Assembly (NCBI RefSeq): GCF_000972705.2
Contig: NZ_LATL02000096.1
Location: forward strand, 10,202-38,420
Direction: 5' to 3'
Source: Limnoraphis robusta CS-951
GTDB taxonomy: Bacteria; Cyanobacteriota; Cyanobacteriia; Cyanobacteriales; Microcoleaceae
Length of the DNA: 28,219 nt
Made by a program: the position numbers and the translations under genes. Below are positions 16,520 to 24,857 of the stretch, piece by piece (within the stretch, counting starts at the first letter, position 1; each line of letters starts with the position of its first letter). The notes under the pieces were generated by a model that saw only the letters and a program-made list of their open reading frames with translations, made no database searches and was not told where the DNA came from.

Positions 16520-18856
16520 ATGCAACTTGCTTCCCAAAACGATGTTCAGGTTGAGTCTACTCCGCCGACTCAGGCAGAAACCATTATCTTAGATGTAGGT
16601 GGAATGAAATGTGCTGGCTGTGTCAACGCCGTTGAACGTCAGCTAACCCAACAAACCGGGGTACTTTCCGCCCGGGTTAATTTAGCGACTGAAGTGGCAA
16701 CCGTTGAATGTCAAGTTGATCGCGTCAATGCAGAAGAATTAGCCCAAAAATTAACAGCAACAGGGTTTCCGTCTCAACCTCGGAGTGGGAGTAGCAAACG
16801 TGCAGAAGCGAGTGCAAGTTTAGCAGAACGTCACCGCCAAGAAGTTCGCCAACAAATTCGTCGAGTCATCACTTGTGGCTTATTAATTTTACTCTCCGGT
16901 TTAGGGAATTTACACCATTTTGGGTTCGGACATTTACCGATTTTAAATAATATTTGGTTTCACTGGGGGTTAGCAACGATCGCGTTATTATTTCCCGGTC
17001 GAGCTATTATTATAGATGGGATGAGGAGTCTGCTGAGAAATGCGCCGAATATGAATACGCTTGTTGGGTTGGGAACATTAACCGCTTATACAACCAGTTT
17101 TGTCGCGTTGTTGTTTCCGCAACTGGGTTGGGAATGTTTCTTTGATGAACCTGTGATGTTGTTAGGGTTTATATTGTTAGGGAAAACATTAGAACAACAA
17201 GCCAGACATAGGGCGACAAATGCGCTGCAATCTTTAATCGCTCTACAGCCAACAATAGCCCGTTTAATTCCGCCACCGCAACCGGAACAAGAGCAAAATA
17301 TTGCCCAAGCTGTAGAAATTCCTGCTGAACAAGTCAGAGTTGGGGAATGGTTACAAGTCTTACCGGGGGAGAAAATTCCCGTTGATGGCGAGATATTTTC
17401 CGGGAAAACAACGGTGAATGAATCGATGTTAACAGGTGAGTCTATGCCTGTGGTGAAACAAGTGGGAGATTTCGTTTCAGCCGGAACAATAAATCAGTCT
17501 GGTGCGATGATTATTCAAGCCACTCGTACCGCAGAAGAAACAACTTTAGCTCAGATTGTGAGTTTAGTTGAAAATGCCCAAACTCGTAAAGCCCCTATTC
17601 AAAATTTAGCGGATCAAGTAGCGGGATATTTTACTTATGGGGTGATGAGTTTGGCGGCGTTAACGTTTCTATTTTGGTACGGAATAGGCACGAAAATATG
17701 GCCCGATGTGATTAGCTTTGGCGCGTCAGAAATGGCAACTCAAGCTACACTATTATTAAGCATGAAATTAGCGATTGCGGTTTTAGTGATTGCTTGTCCT
17801 TGTGCGTTGGGTTTAGCAACGCCGACTGCTATTTTAGTCGGTTCGAGTATTGGTGCGGAACGAGGATTATTAATTAAAGGCGGCGATATTTTAGAACGGG
17901 TTCATCAACTCGATACGATTGTTTTTGATAAGACGGGAACTCTGACAACAGGTCATCCAACGGTAACAGATTGTTTAGCGATCGGTGATCAAAATTCAGA
18001 TCATATATTACAACTTGCTGCTACCGTTGAACAAGGTTCAAGTCATCCGATTGCGAAAGCGATAATTAACCAAGCCAAACACCAACAATTATCTCTCCTC
18101 CCCGCAGAAGATTTTCAAACCGAAGCAGGTTTAGGAGTTTCTGCAAATGTGAACAATCAACGAGTTTGGGTGGGAAACAAATCGGGGTTATCTCAGCAAG
18201 GAATTGAGTTTCTTGAAAATACTCCCGATGTTGCTGGAAAAACGGCGGTTTATGTGGCGCTTGAGAAACAGTTAGTTGGTTTAATTGGTGTCAGTGATCC
18301 TTTAAAAGAGGATGCCAAATCGACGGTTAAACAGTTGCAAAAAATGGGATTACGAGTGATAATATTAACAGGCGATCGCTCTGATGTTGCTACCTCTATT
18401 GCTGAACAATTGGGGTTAGAACCCGAAAATGTCTTGGCAGAAGTGCGACCGGATGGTAAGGTAAAAGCGATTACTGATTTACAACAGCAAGGTCAGCGAG
18501 TGGCAATGGTCGGTGATGGGATTAATGATGCGCCTGCACTCGCTCAAGCCGATGTGGGAATTGGGTTACATACGGGAACCGATGTGGCGATGGAAACGGC
18601 TGATATTGTATTAATGAGAGACTCGCTGATGGATGTGGTTGAGTCTATTCGTCTGAGTCGTTCAACCTTTAATAAAATTCGCCAAAATCTATTCTGGGCG
18701 TTTGGTTATAATACGTTAGGAATTCCTGTCGCTGCGGGTTTGCTATTACCGAGTTTGGGGATTATTCTCAGTCCTGCTGCTGCGGGAGCATTGATGGCGT
18801 TTAGTTCGGTGAGTGTTGTGACAAATTCGCTCTTATTGCGGCGTAAATTTTCCTGA
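16520..18856 (+). CDS. ctaA: Copper-translocating P1B-type ATPase, CtaA/PAA1-like
   Basis: A 778-residue heavy-metal P-type ATPase. One N-terminal HMA domain carries GMKCAGC (about 28-34). Membrane helices follow, then the actuator TGES (about 303), the intramembrane metal site CPC in [14 protein letters not shown] (about 427), the phosphorylation site DKTGT (about 470), the SSHPIAKA nucleotide-domain motif and the hinge [16 protein letters not shown] (about 666). In cyanobacteria the CtaA and PacS copper ATPases supply plastocyanin and cytochrome oxidase. The [12 protein letters not shown] start and [13 protein letters not shown] sequence resemble CtaA and its plastid relative PAA1, hence the symbol; separation from PacS is a judgement from recall. 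I use ATG 16520, not the in-frame TTG at 16511. No copper chaperone or CopR-type regulator is adjacent. Confidence 0.93.
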   Translation: MQLASQNDVQVESTPPTQAETIILDVGGMKCAGCVNAVERQLTQQTGVLSARVNLATEVATVECQVDRVNAEELAQKLTATGFPSQPRSGSSKRAEASASLAERHRQEVRQQIRRVITCGLLILLSGLGNLHHFGFGHLPILNNIWFHWGLATIALLFPGRAIIIDGMRSLLRNAPNMNTLVGLGTLTAYTTSFVALLFPQLGWECFFDEPVMLLGFILLGKTLEQQARHRATNALQSLIALQPTIARLIPPPQPEQEQNIAQAVEIPAEQVRVGEWLQVLPGEKIPVDGEIFSGKTTVNESMLTGESMPVVKQVGDFVSAGTINQSGAMIIQATRTAEETTLAQIVSLVENAQTRKAPIQNLADQVAGYFTYGVMSLAALTFLFWYGIGTKIWPDVISFGASEMATQATLLLSMKLAIAVLVIACPCALGLATPTAILVGSSIGAERGLLIKGGDILERVHQLDTIVFDKTGTLTTGHPTVTDCLAIGDQNSDHILQLAATVEQGSSHPIAKAIINQAKHQQLSLLPAEDFQTEAGLGVSANVNNQRVWVGNKSGLSQQGIEFLENTPDVAGKTAVYVALEKQLVGLIGVSDPLKEDAKSTVKQLQKMGLRVIILTGDRSDVATSIAEQLGLEPENVLAEVRPDGKVKAITDLQQQGQRVAMVGDGINDAPALAQADVGIGLHTGTDVAMETADIVLMRDSLMDVVESIRLSRSTFNKIRQNLFWAFGYNTLGIPVAAGLLLPSLGIILSPAAAGALMAFSSVSVVTNSLLLRRKFS

Positions 18857-18876
18857 TATTGAAGTGAGTTTGTTAA

Positions 18877-18909
18877 CCCCTTCTTCTAGAGATTATAGCA
18901 CAGAAGGGG
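18877..18909. terminator. Terminator-like hairpin between convergent genes
   Basis: CCCCTTCT (18877-18884) pairs exactly with AGAAGGGG (18902-18909) across a 17-base loop. It lies between the stop of the copper ATPase and the stop of the convergent PEP-CTERM gene. The T-run is weak, so the assignment is moderate. Confidence 0.5.
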
Positions 18910-18922
18910 CTTGATTTCAAGA

Positions 18923-19546
18923 TTAACGTTGTTTTTGTGGAAATAGAATACCGAAACCAAACACTGCAATTAAACCGAATAAAGTAGCGGGTTCGGGGAT
19001 CGGTTTAGCTACCCAAGTTCCCGATGAATACACTTTATAATAACCGTATTCAGCCTCATCAAAATCTTCGTTGAAGAAATCGTAACTTAAAGCATGAGTC
19101 CAAGTTCCCGATCCTTGGGTGCCATTCATTCTGAGGAAATATTCTGCAAAGTAGGGATCGCCAAAAAACCAAGAATCATCGCTGAAAAAAATTCCATAGC
19201 GAGAAATCGTTGCATTATTGGGTGATTTGGTTTCTTCATTCCACCAATAATAACCCGCAGAATCTCCTAAACTCCAGTTATATTCTGGCAGATTGGCGTT
19301 GAAGCTGTCAAGCCCCGTTTGAACATAGAAACCATCATCAGTATAGAAGTTGTCTGGTACAAAAGTCTCCGTATCGAGATCGTAGCTAAAACTTCCTTCT
19401 CCGACTAACTCTCCTGAGTCACCAAAAAAGTCAATTTGCCATTTTTTAATATTAGTCGCTTGTGAGGGTTCTATGGCGATCGCACTGCATACACAAGCAA
19501 GACTAACTGTTGTCAGGGTGAGTTGAGAAATATAGTTTTTATTCAT
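18923..19546 (-). CDS. PEP-CTERM sorting-domain surface protein, Tyr/Trp-rich
   Basis: A 207-residue exported protein. Signal peptide about 1-31 (MNKNYISQLTLTTVSLACVC, then cleavage near PSQA-TN). The C-terminus is IPEPATLFGLIAVFGFGILF followed by PQKQR, a PEP-CTERM signal for exosortase sorting. The body begins KKWQIDFFGDSGELVGEGSF, a pattern common in cyanobacterial PEP-CTERM proteins, and is rich in Tyr, Trp and Phe (AGYYWWNEE, DDSWFFGDPYFAEYF, EYGYYKVYSSGTWVA), implying a beta-sandwich surface domain. No catalytic motif. It differs from the first PEP-CTERM protein of the window outside the signals. The start has no Shine-Dalgarno sequence but fits the signal peptide. Confidence 0.9.
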   Translation of the reverse strand: MNKNYISQLTLTTVSLACVCSAIAIEPSQATNIKKWQIDFFGDSGELVGEGSFSYDLDTETFVPDNFYTDDGFYVQTGLDSFNANLPEYNWSLGDSAGYYWWNEETKSPNNATISRYGIFFSDDSWFFGDPYFAEYFLRMNGTQGSGTWTHALSYDFFNEDFDEAEYGYYKVYSSGTWVAKPIPEPATLFGLIAVFGFGILFPQKQR

Positions 19547-19661
19547 TTTTTGATATTGTCATAGCGTTAAAACAGCTTGTTTCTAAAATACATCGCATCT
19601 TTCCTCCTTGATCGTAATAACCGGAGACTTTATCAACTCTTTACAGCATTCCTTCACAAAA

Positions 19662-19690
19662 GAGGAGTGAATGTAAAGCCATCACCCCTC
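19662..19690 (-). terminator. Terminator of the 115-residue protein gene
   Basis: GAGGAGTGA (19662-19670) pairs with TCACCCCTC (19682-19690) with one mismatch. Read on the minus strand the hairpin is followed by TTTT, and it lies 56 bases past the stop of the gene ending at 19747. Confidence 0.6.
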
Positions 19691-19746
19691 CTGTTAATTT
19701 TTATCAACAATCAACCCTGAGTTTAGATTGATATTTTAAGATATAT

Positions 19747-20094
19747 CTACAATGCAATACTTTCTAAAAGTTCCCATTCACGGTTATCAATAATCAGCTT
19801 ACTAATATAATCAAACATCTGACGACAGTGGTTATTCACTTTTAAGGGGAGTTCTTCATTTTTGATCACGAGTGTCATTTTGGTTTCTGAGTCGGTAGAA
19901 GTCGCCGTGTCAAATACAACCTCAACGGTGACTAATTGAGGAACGGGAACTCGTCCAATCACTTCTCGACAAATAATTGAACTCGGGGTTTCATACATCA
20001 TGTCTAAATTACAAGTTTCTAATATCTCAATTAACATCAGTCGTAACTCTTCAATGGGAGTAGCAATCACGAAAAAACCAGTGTAGCGAGCCAT
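19747..20094 (-). CDS. Small conserved cyanobacterial protein of unknown function
   Basis: A 115-residue soluble protein starting MARYTGFFVIATPIEELRLM. No signal peptide and no membrane helix. Alternating hydrophobic strands (CREVIGRVPVPQLVTVEVVF, KMTLVIKNEELPLKVNNHCR) and a C-terminal helix (QMFDYISKLI) suggest a compact alpha/beta fold. I recall similar short proteins in many cyanobacteria with the NEELPLxxNNHCRQMF segment conserved, annotated as hypothetical. A TGGAG Shine-Dalgarno sequence six bases before the ATG supports the start. It has its own terminator and a long upstream region, so it is probably transcribed alone. No function is proposed. Confidence 0.85.
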   Translation of the reverse strand: MARYTGFFVIATPIEELRLMLIEILETCNLDMMYETPSSIICREVIGRVPVPQLVTVEVVFDTATSTDSETKMTLVIKNEELPLKVNNHCRQMFDYISKLIIDNREWELLESIAL

Positions 20095-20431
20095 ACAAAA
20101 CTCCAGACTTTTTTAACAATAAACAAATGGATTCAGTGGGATTAACGTTGTCAAAAGGCTTGCTCTAAATTGAGAGTGAGGAACTTTTTTTCATCTCGTT
20201 AAAATTCTGATCATCAGATGAAAGGGTTTCAGCTAGCTCGTTGGATATAAAATGATATTAGCCAGTTAATGCGGAACTTTTTATGTCCAAACAAAGTTGA
20301 GTAAATAACTTACTCTAGCTCTGTCTCACCGATTGAAAGTTTGAGCTTTACTGCTTTGCGGCTAGGCTACTAGAATTGTTCTTCAAATCATTTCTCCCAA
20401 TATCAGAGCATTTTTTTTCAAATCTCCGAAG

Positions 20432-20530
20432 ATGAATGATTTGATCCCCACAGAGGCTGAACAGATGCCTCCCTTAACCCTCAAAAATCTTGATCACTCT
20501 ATCAATCCGTCTGCAAAATCTATTGTGTGA
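20432..20530 (+). CDS. Possible 32-residue small ORF
   Basis: ATG 20432 opens a frame reading MNDLIPTEAEQMPPLTLKNL and ending at TGA 20528-20530. No Shine-Dalgarno sequence and no family recognised. The composition is protein-like, but chance cannot be excluded. It lies within the long gap before tmk on the same strand. Confidence 0.22.
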   Translation: MNDLIPTEAEQMPPLTLKNLDHSINPSAKSIV

Positions 20531-20648
20531 ATTATATCAAAGTCTAGCCGTTTTCTTCTGTGGGTCAGGTAAAATAGCTAGCTTAGATTTAAACAGGGTG
20601 AGCGAGTTATACTAGAGGACAACAAAAACAAGTATCAAGAAGGCCTTG

Positions 20649-20672
20649 AACCTGAGAAAATAACTTCAGGTT
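20649..20672 (+). other. Hairpin directly before tmk
   Basis: AACCTGA (20649-20655) is the exact complement of TCAGGTT (20666-20672), with a 10-base A-rich loop. It ends 15 bases before the tmk ATG, which has no Shine-Dalgarno sequence. It could influence ribosome access; that is inference. Confidence 0.35.
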
Positions 20673-20687
20673 TAGCAAAAACAGTCA

Positions 20688-21347
20688 ATGGACGGAAAAT
20701 TAATTGTATTTGAAGGGATCGAAGGTGGCGGGAAAACAACCCAGATCCAACAAACTTGTGATTGGTTACAGAAGCACCTGGGATCATCTGCACCTGCAAT
20801 CTTGACAACGAAGGAACCAGGAGGAACGGCTTTAGGGCGATCGCTGCGGAAAATTCTACTCGATAGCCGTCTCGAAGAACCCATCGCCTCCCAAGCTGAA
20901 TTGTTGCTGTTTGCAGCCGATCGCGCCCAACACGTGGAAACTTTTCTCAAACCGCATCTCGAACAAGGCGCAATTATCCTCTGCGATCGCTTTACCGATT
21001 CTACCATCGCCTATCAAGGTTATGGTCGGGGTTTGGATCAAGATTTAATTGTACAACTCAATCAGATTGCGACAGGAGGTTTACAAAGTGATTTAACCTT
21101 GTGGTTCGATCTCGAGGTTGAAAAAGGGCTAGCGCGTACTCAAACCCGAGGTGAGATGGATCGGATGGAACAAGCAGATTTAGCGTTTCATCAACGAGTT
21201 AATCAAGGGTTTTGTGAATTGGCCTCTCAAGCAGGCGATCGCATCATCCGCATTGATGCCCATCTTAGTTTAGAACAAGTCAGCGAAAAAATCCAGAGGG
21301 TTTTGAGTGAACACTTAAAACAATGGGGATTTCTCCTAAAATCATGA
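20688..21347 (+). CDS. tmk: Thymidylate kinase (dTMP kinase)
   Basis: A 219-residue cytoplasmic enzyme that phosphorylates dTMP to dTDP with ATP. The P-loop is GIEGGGKTTQ (about 10-19), followed by TKEPGGTALG (dTMP-binding), the DR(F/Y) motif CDRFTDSTIAYQGYGRG, and a LID region TRGEMDRMEQ. The length is normal for bacterial Tmk (about 210). The stop at 21345-21347 overlaps the ATG of holB (ATGA), so the two are translationally coupled; tmk-holB pairing is common in bacteria. Confidence 0.97.
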   Translation: MDGKLIVFEGIEGGGKTTQIQQTCDWLQKHLGSSAPAILTTKEPGGTALGRSLRKILLDSRLEEPIASQAELLLFAADRAQHVETFLKPHLEQGAIILCDRFTDSTIAYQGYGRGLDQDLIVQLNQIATGGLQSDLTLWFDLEVEKGLARTQTRGEMDRMEQADLAFHQRVNQGFCELASQAGDRIIRIDAHLSLEQVSEKIQRVLSEHLKQWGFLLKS

Positions 21348-22318
21348 CTTCAGAAAATGCCTTTTCTCCTCTAATCTCCCAAAAAAAAGCGGTTGAGTTG
21401 CTAACTCAAACCGTTCTCCAAAATCGCATTGCACCTGCTTACTTATTTGTCGGCAGTTCAGGAATTGGGCGGAGTTTAGCGGCTCGTTGTTTTATAGAGT
21501 TTTTATTTGGTCATACGAGTACAAAACCCCTCAATTCTCAACAGCTAAGACATCGCATTCATCTGGGAAATCATCCCGATTTACTCTGGGTTGAACCGAC
21601 TTATTTACATCAAGGAAAACGTCTCTCCGCCCAAGAAGCAGCAGAAGCTGGAATCAAACGTCGTTCCCCGCCTCAAATTCGCTTAGAACAAGTTCGAGAA
21701 ATCGGTCAATTTTTGAGTCGTCCGCCCTTAGAAGCCAGTCGTTTAATTGTGGTATTAGAACAAGCGGAAACAATGGCAGAAGGGGCGGCTAATGGGCTAC
21801 TCAAAACCTTAGAAGAACCGGGGAATGCTACAATAATTTTAATCGCCCCAGGAGTCGATTCATTGTTATCAACCTTAGTCTCCCGTTGTGCAAAAATCCC
21901 CTTTTATCGGTTAGATGAACAAGCCATGAAACAGGTGTTAAAAACCGAGAGACAGGAAGAAATATTAAATCATCCTGAAATCATCGCCATGTCTCAAGGA
22001 AGTCCGGGTGAAGCAATCGTTTGTTGGCAACAATTACAAGCGATGTCACCGGAGTTTTTAGACAGCGTTAAACAACCGCCTAAAACTCTCTATGATGCTT
22101 TGATTTTAGCGAAAGAAATCAGCCAGACATTAGAGATAGAAGCACAACTTTGGTTAATAGATTATTTACAACATTGTTATTGGCAACAGCAACAAAAAAC
22201 CGGAAAAATTCATCCTTTATTGTTCCAAAAGTTAGAAAAAGCGCGACAATCTTTATTGAGTTTTGTCCAACCCCGATTAGTTTGGGAATGCACATTTTTG
22301 GCTTTTTGTCAAACTTAG
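21344..22318 (+). CDS. holB: DNA polymerase III clamp-loader subunit delta prime
   Basis: A 324-residue AAA+ protein of the clamp loader that places the beta clamp on DNA. The N-terminal FSPLISQKKAVELLTQTVLQ and APAYLFVGSSGIGRSLAAR match the family; the P-loop lysine is replaced (GSSGIGRS), as expected of the non-hydrolysing delta prime subunit. Further motifs: ANGLLKTLEEPGNATIILI and the sensor STLVSRCAKIPFYRL. The zinc-binding cysteine cluster of E. coli delta prime is absent. I start at ATG 21344, which overlaps the tmk stop; ATG 21323, seven codons earlier, is also in frame. The gene ends in a convergent gap with a dispersed hairpin repeat. Confidence 0.93.
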   Translation: MTSENAFSPLISQKKAVELLTQTVLQNRIAPAYLFVGSSGIGRSLAARCFIEFLFGHTSTKPLNSQQLRHRIHLGNHPDLLWVEPTYLHQGKRLSAQEAAEAGIKRRSPPQIRLEQVREIGQFLSRPPLEASRLIVVLEQAETMAEGAANGLLKTLEEPGNATIILIAPGVDSLLSTLVSRCAKIPFYRLDEQAMKQVLKTERQEEILNHPEIIAMSQGSPGEAIVCWQQLQAMSPEFLDSVKQPPKTLYDALILAKEISQTLEIEAQLWLIDYLQHCYWQQQQKTGKIHPLLFQKLEKARQSLLSFVQPRLVWECTFLAFCQT

Positions 22319-22330
22319 GAAAGGGTGAAA

Positions 22331-22398
22331 GAAAAACCACAAAGATACCAAGACACGAAGATTTTCTCCTGGTATTCTCTGTGTCGAGCGTGGTTTAT
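22331..22398. repeat. Imperfect palindromic dispersed repeat in a convergent gap
   Basis: AACCAC near 22335 and GTGGTT near 22390 form the outer arms, with AGACAC and GTGTCGAG inside and a T-rich centre around 22361-22367. The right arm shares 13 identical bases, TGTGTCGAGCGTG, with 11422-11434. AACCAC-rich palindromes of this form are scattered in cyanobacterial genomes. Position between holB and the convergent OmpA-like gene suggests a terminator role. Confidence 0.6.
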
Positions 22399-22399
22399 T

Positions 22400-23179
22400 T
22401 TATCGTTCTTCTGCGGGGGGAGTAAAGCGAATTTCAATCCGGCGTCGGTTGGGATCTTCTTGTCGATTTGGGGGTGCATAGTTTCCCGATGTATCATAGA
22501 GTTGCGCCGCAGAATAGGCTTTAAATTTTAAGCCTAATGCTTGCAATTCTTGGTTTTCTTGCAGTTTTTTAACGACTGCTAACGCTCGCATTAACCCTAA
22601 GTCAGCATTAGAACCCGGTATTAATTGATTGAAAGATTCATTTCCTTGGATAATTTGTTCTAAGTTCCCGTCTAAATTGCTATAATTTCCACTATTAATT
22701 TGACCATCTGTATGTCCGATAACCTCAATAAGATATCCTTGATAATCTTGAGAAAGTGTTTTGATTTGTGCAATTAACTCGTTTTCAACAAATTGATTCA
22801 ACGGTTCGGATAATTCAGCACTTCCTGACTCAAATCTGCGTTCAGTCGAATCTCTTAAAACAATAATTGGTGGAGATTTTAAGCGTTCTATTTCTTGATT
22901 CAGTTCAGTAATTCGGCTACTGCGTTGTTGTAATTCGCCTCTCATTCGGGCGATTTCTCCTTCTAAGTTATTCACCCGATTTGAACGTTGTTGTAATTCC
23001 CGTTCAAGCTGTTCGGAACGAGAGGCGTTGGCTTCAGAAACCGATTGCACAAAAACCGATTTAATAATGGCTAAAATTAAAAATAAACTCAAAATCATAA
23101 AAGCATTTGACATTAAATCGGTAAATGCTGGCCAAACATTTAATTCTTCTTCTTCTGTTTTGAAACGAGAATGACGCAT
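22400..23179 (-). CDS. MotB/OmpA-family stator-like protein (ZorB-like)
   Basis: A 259-residue protein with a short acidic N-terminus, one membrane helix (about 19-42) opened by WPAFTDLMSNAFMILSLFLI, whose D21 sits where MotB and ZorB carry the proton-conducting aspartate. Residues 48-100 are a coiled coil (LERELQQRSNRVNNLEGEIA). Residues 105-255 are an OmpA-type peptidoglycan-binding domain with LIEVIGHTDGQ, NADLGLMRALAVVKKLQ and RRRIEIRF. It should be anchored in the plasma membrane and bind the cell wall. GAGGAAAA before the ATG supports the start. It follows the MotA-like gene on the same strand after 121 bases, as its evident partner. Whether the pair drives defence, envelope or other work is not shown. 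Confidence 0.9.
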   Translation of the reverse strand: MRHSRFKTEEEELNVWPAFTDLMSNAFMILSLFLILAIIKSVFVQSVSEANASRSEQLERELQQRSNRVNNLEGEIARMRGELQQRSSRITELNQEIERLKSPPIIVLRDSTERRFESGSAELSEPLNQFVENELIAQIKTLSQDYQGYLIEVIGHTDGQINSGNYSNLDGNLEQIIQGNESFNQLIPGSNADLGLMRALAVVKKLQENQELQALGLKFKAYSAAQLYDTSGNYAPPNRQEDPNRRRIEIRFTPPAEER

Positions 23180-23228
23180 TTGAAATTTTCCTCATTGATT
23201 TTATATTTTGAAGTTTTAACAGCCTTAT

Positions 23229-23243
23229 GGGGTATAAATCCCC
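23229..23243. other. Intercistronic palindrome between the two motor genes
   Basis: GGGG-TATAAAT-CCCC (23229-23243) plus an outer T/A pair forms a short hairpin in the 121-base gap. Downstream, GACTCCTGA/TCTCCTGACTCC-type short repeats span about 23256-23286. This could adjust the ratio of the two proteins, as stator subunits are needed in unequal amounts. Confidence 0.35.
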
Positions 23244-23300
23244 AACCAATTGATTCTGACTCCTGATTCGGTGTCTCCTGACTCCTTCTTCAACTTCAAT

Positions 23301-24659
23301 TCACAGTTTAGGATTGTTAGTGGTAGAATGAATTGTCCCTTGAGTGAGGCGATCGCCCAGTTGATCAAGTCCTGAACGAAGCGTTTCTGTATACCGTTCA
23401 ATTGCAGTTACCAGTTTAGTTAACTCACTTTGAATGTCTTCTAAACTTTCGGTGCGTGTTACCATTCGTCGTTGTAAAATATCTAAAGTATTCATCGCCA
23501 GTTGGAAGCCTTGAGTCGCATTTTGAAGCTGTTGAGTCATCTCTCCTAAAGACTGTTGATTGATGCGGTGAACTTCCATTAACTCTTGGGAGGTTTGAGA
23601 ACTTTGATTCATTTGTTCCCCTATTTTAATTAACCGTTTGCTATAATTTTGTAGCTCAATCATCGCTACATCAACGGATTGAACAGAAGCGGCTAAACTG
23701 GTAGCAGATTGAGAAAAACCGCGTTGAGTATTTGCCAGATTTGTGCTTGCACTCGAAAGAGTTTGGGGAAACTGGCTGCGTTCAAAGACTTGTGCAGCTT
23801 CCATAAACCGATCTGTTGTCTGTTGAAAATTCTGGGAACTTTGAATCACTTGATTAGAGGCTTCTATTAATCGACTATAGACTTGTTCTGAGAGTTGATT
23901 AGTTTTGATTTGTGCGGCGGAAACTTCTTGAATTTTGTCTTGCAGTGCGGATTCTATAGACGTTTGAATACTGCGACTAAATTGATGTAAAAACTGCTCA
24001 AAAGTATTGACCATTCCCTGAACAACTCTATCGAGATGGGTTTCTCCTTTGAGACTCGGTTGGTAGATATTATCGAGATAATCTTCTAACGCACTCAACA
24101 GTTTATTTTTAGCTAAATTTGTATTAAACATAAAGTTAACAATCGTCAGAAAGGCACTAAATAAAATAGCCGTTAAACTGGTAATAAAAGCAATCCCCAT
24201 CCCTTGTAGCGGTTGTTGAATTTCTTGTAATAAACTGGTAATATCCGTTCCACTGGTTGCACTCACGGCTTGACTCAAAGCCGCTAAATTTATCGTAATT
24301 CCGACAAAGGTTCCTAATAATCCAAACGATAATAATAAATTGGGTAAAATCCGAGTGAAATGGTCAACTTGTTCGCAGGAAATGAAGAAAACGCGCTCTA
24401 AACTGTAAATATGATCAATTAATGCACCTGTATTCACCTGTTCTAACTCGCGTCTGGCTTGTGCTAAACGGCTTTCTAACTCCTGTACCAATCTGGGTTT
24501 ACTTCCTGAAACTTTCCCGTAAATTAATCGCCAAACTTGATTTCCTTGACTGGTCAGATAATAGTGAAGTACCATTCGTAAGAAGACCGAAACGATAGCG
24601 GGAACAATCACTAAAGCAACAATCAGGATAATTAAATAATCCGGGATGATAGACAACAT
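23301..24659 (-). CDS. MotA/TolQ/ExbB-like proton channel protein with long coiled tail (ZorA-like)
   Basis: A 452-residue protein with three membrane helices (about 7-30, 105-127, 153-178). Helices 2 and 3 bear the MotA/TolQ/ExbB signature: LPNLLLSFGLLGTFVGITIN and GMGIAFITSLTAILFSAF. Residues 180-452 form a long Gln/Ser/Thr-rich helical tail with heptad-like spacing and almost no Pro or Gly, projecting into the cytoplasm. Ordinary ExbB/TolQ (about 230) lack it; ZorA of Zorya defence has three helices plus such a tail (established). The first gene of the pair with the OmpA-like gene. There is no strong Shine-Dalgarno sequence, and the end of an IS element lies only about 47 bases before the start. 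Function is inferred as an ion-driven motor; defence role unproven. Confidence 0.88.
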   Translation of the reverse strand: MLSIIPDYLIILIVALVIVPAIVSVFLRMVLHYYLTSQGNQVWRLIYGKVSGSKPRLVQELESRLAQARRELEQVNTGALIDHIYSLERVFFISCEQVDHFTRILPNLLLSFGLLGTFVGITINLAALSQAVSATSGTDITSLLQEIQQPLQGMGIAFITSLTAILFSAFLTIVNFMFNTNLAKNKLLSALEDYLDNIYQPSLKGETHLDRVVQGMVNTFEQFLHQFSRSIQTSIESALQDKIQEVSAAQIKTNQLSEQVYSRLIEASNQVIQSSQNFQQTTDRFMEAAQVFERSQFPQTLSSASTNLANTQRGFSQSATSLAASVQSVDVAMIELQNYSKRLIKIGEQMNQSSQTSQELMEVHRINQQSLGEMTQQLQNATQGFQLAMNTLDILQRRMVTRTESLEDIQSELTKLVTAIERYTETLRSGLDQLGDRLTQGTIHSTTNNPKL

Positions 24660-24714
24660 GGCAATGACGGTGAGATGGGGTCAGCCGTAGAGGCTATATT
24701 CTATTTTGACATCC

Positions 24715-24736
24715 TCTCCGTCGTAAACAACGGAGA
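24715..24736. other. Right-end hairpin of the IS element
   Basis: TCTCCGT (24715-24721) pairs exactly with ACGGAGA (24730-24736) around an 8-base loop. In IS200/IS605 elements such subterminal hairpins are bound by TnpA and, on the tnpB 3' side, overlap the guide (omega) RNA. About 43 bases lie between it and the tnpB stop. Confidence 0.6.
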
Positions 24737-24857
24737 TTCCAAACATCACTATTTGGGCTTCCTCTTTCTATGAGTTGACTTACAAGGGTTGGGTTTCCCC
24801 GCCCAAGCAGAGATCAGTCTCTCGGGAGGCGTTAATTTCCATCTGCCCGACGGTATT

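Larger units (their letters stand above)
20095..20687. other. Long divergent intergenic region upstream of tmk
   Basis: These 593 bases separate the minus-strand 115-residue gene from tmk and should hold both promoters. The only open frame of note is the 32-codon one at 20432-20530, listed separately. AT-rich with no tRNA or known RNA motif that I can recognise; it is long enough for a small RNA gene. Confidence 0.4.

Noticed and set aside
16296..16592. A 98-codon plus-strand open frame between mnmE and the copper ATPase
   Set aside because: It overlaps the start of the ATPase in another frame and includes structured intergenic sequence; composition is not protein-like.
22400..24659. Complete Zorya defence system
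   Set aside because: Only ZorA- and ZorB-like genes are present; no ZorC, ZorD helicase or ZorE nuclease flanks them, so the full system cannot be claimed.
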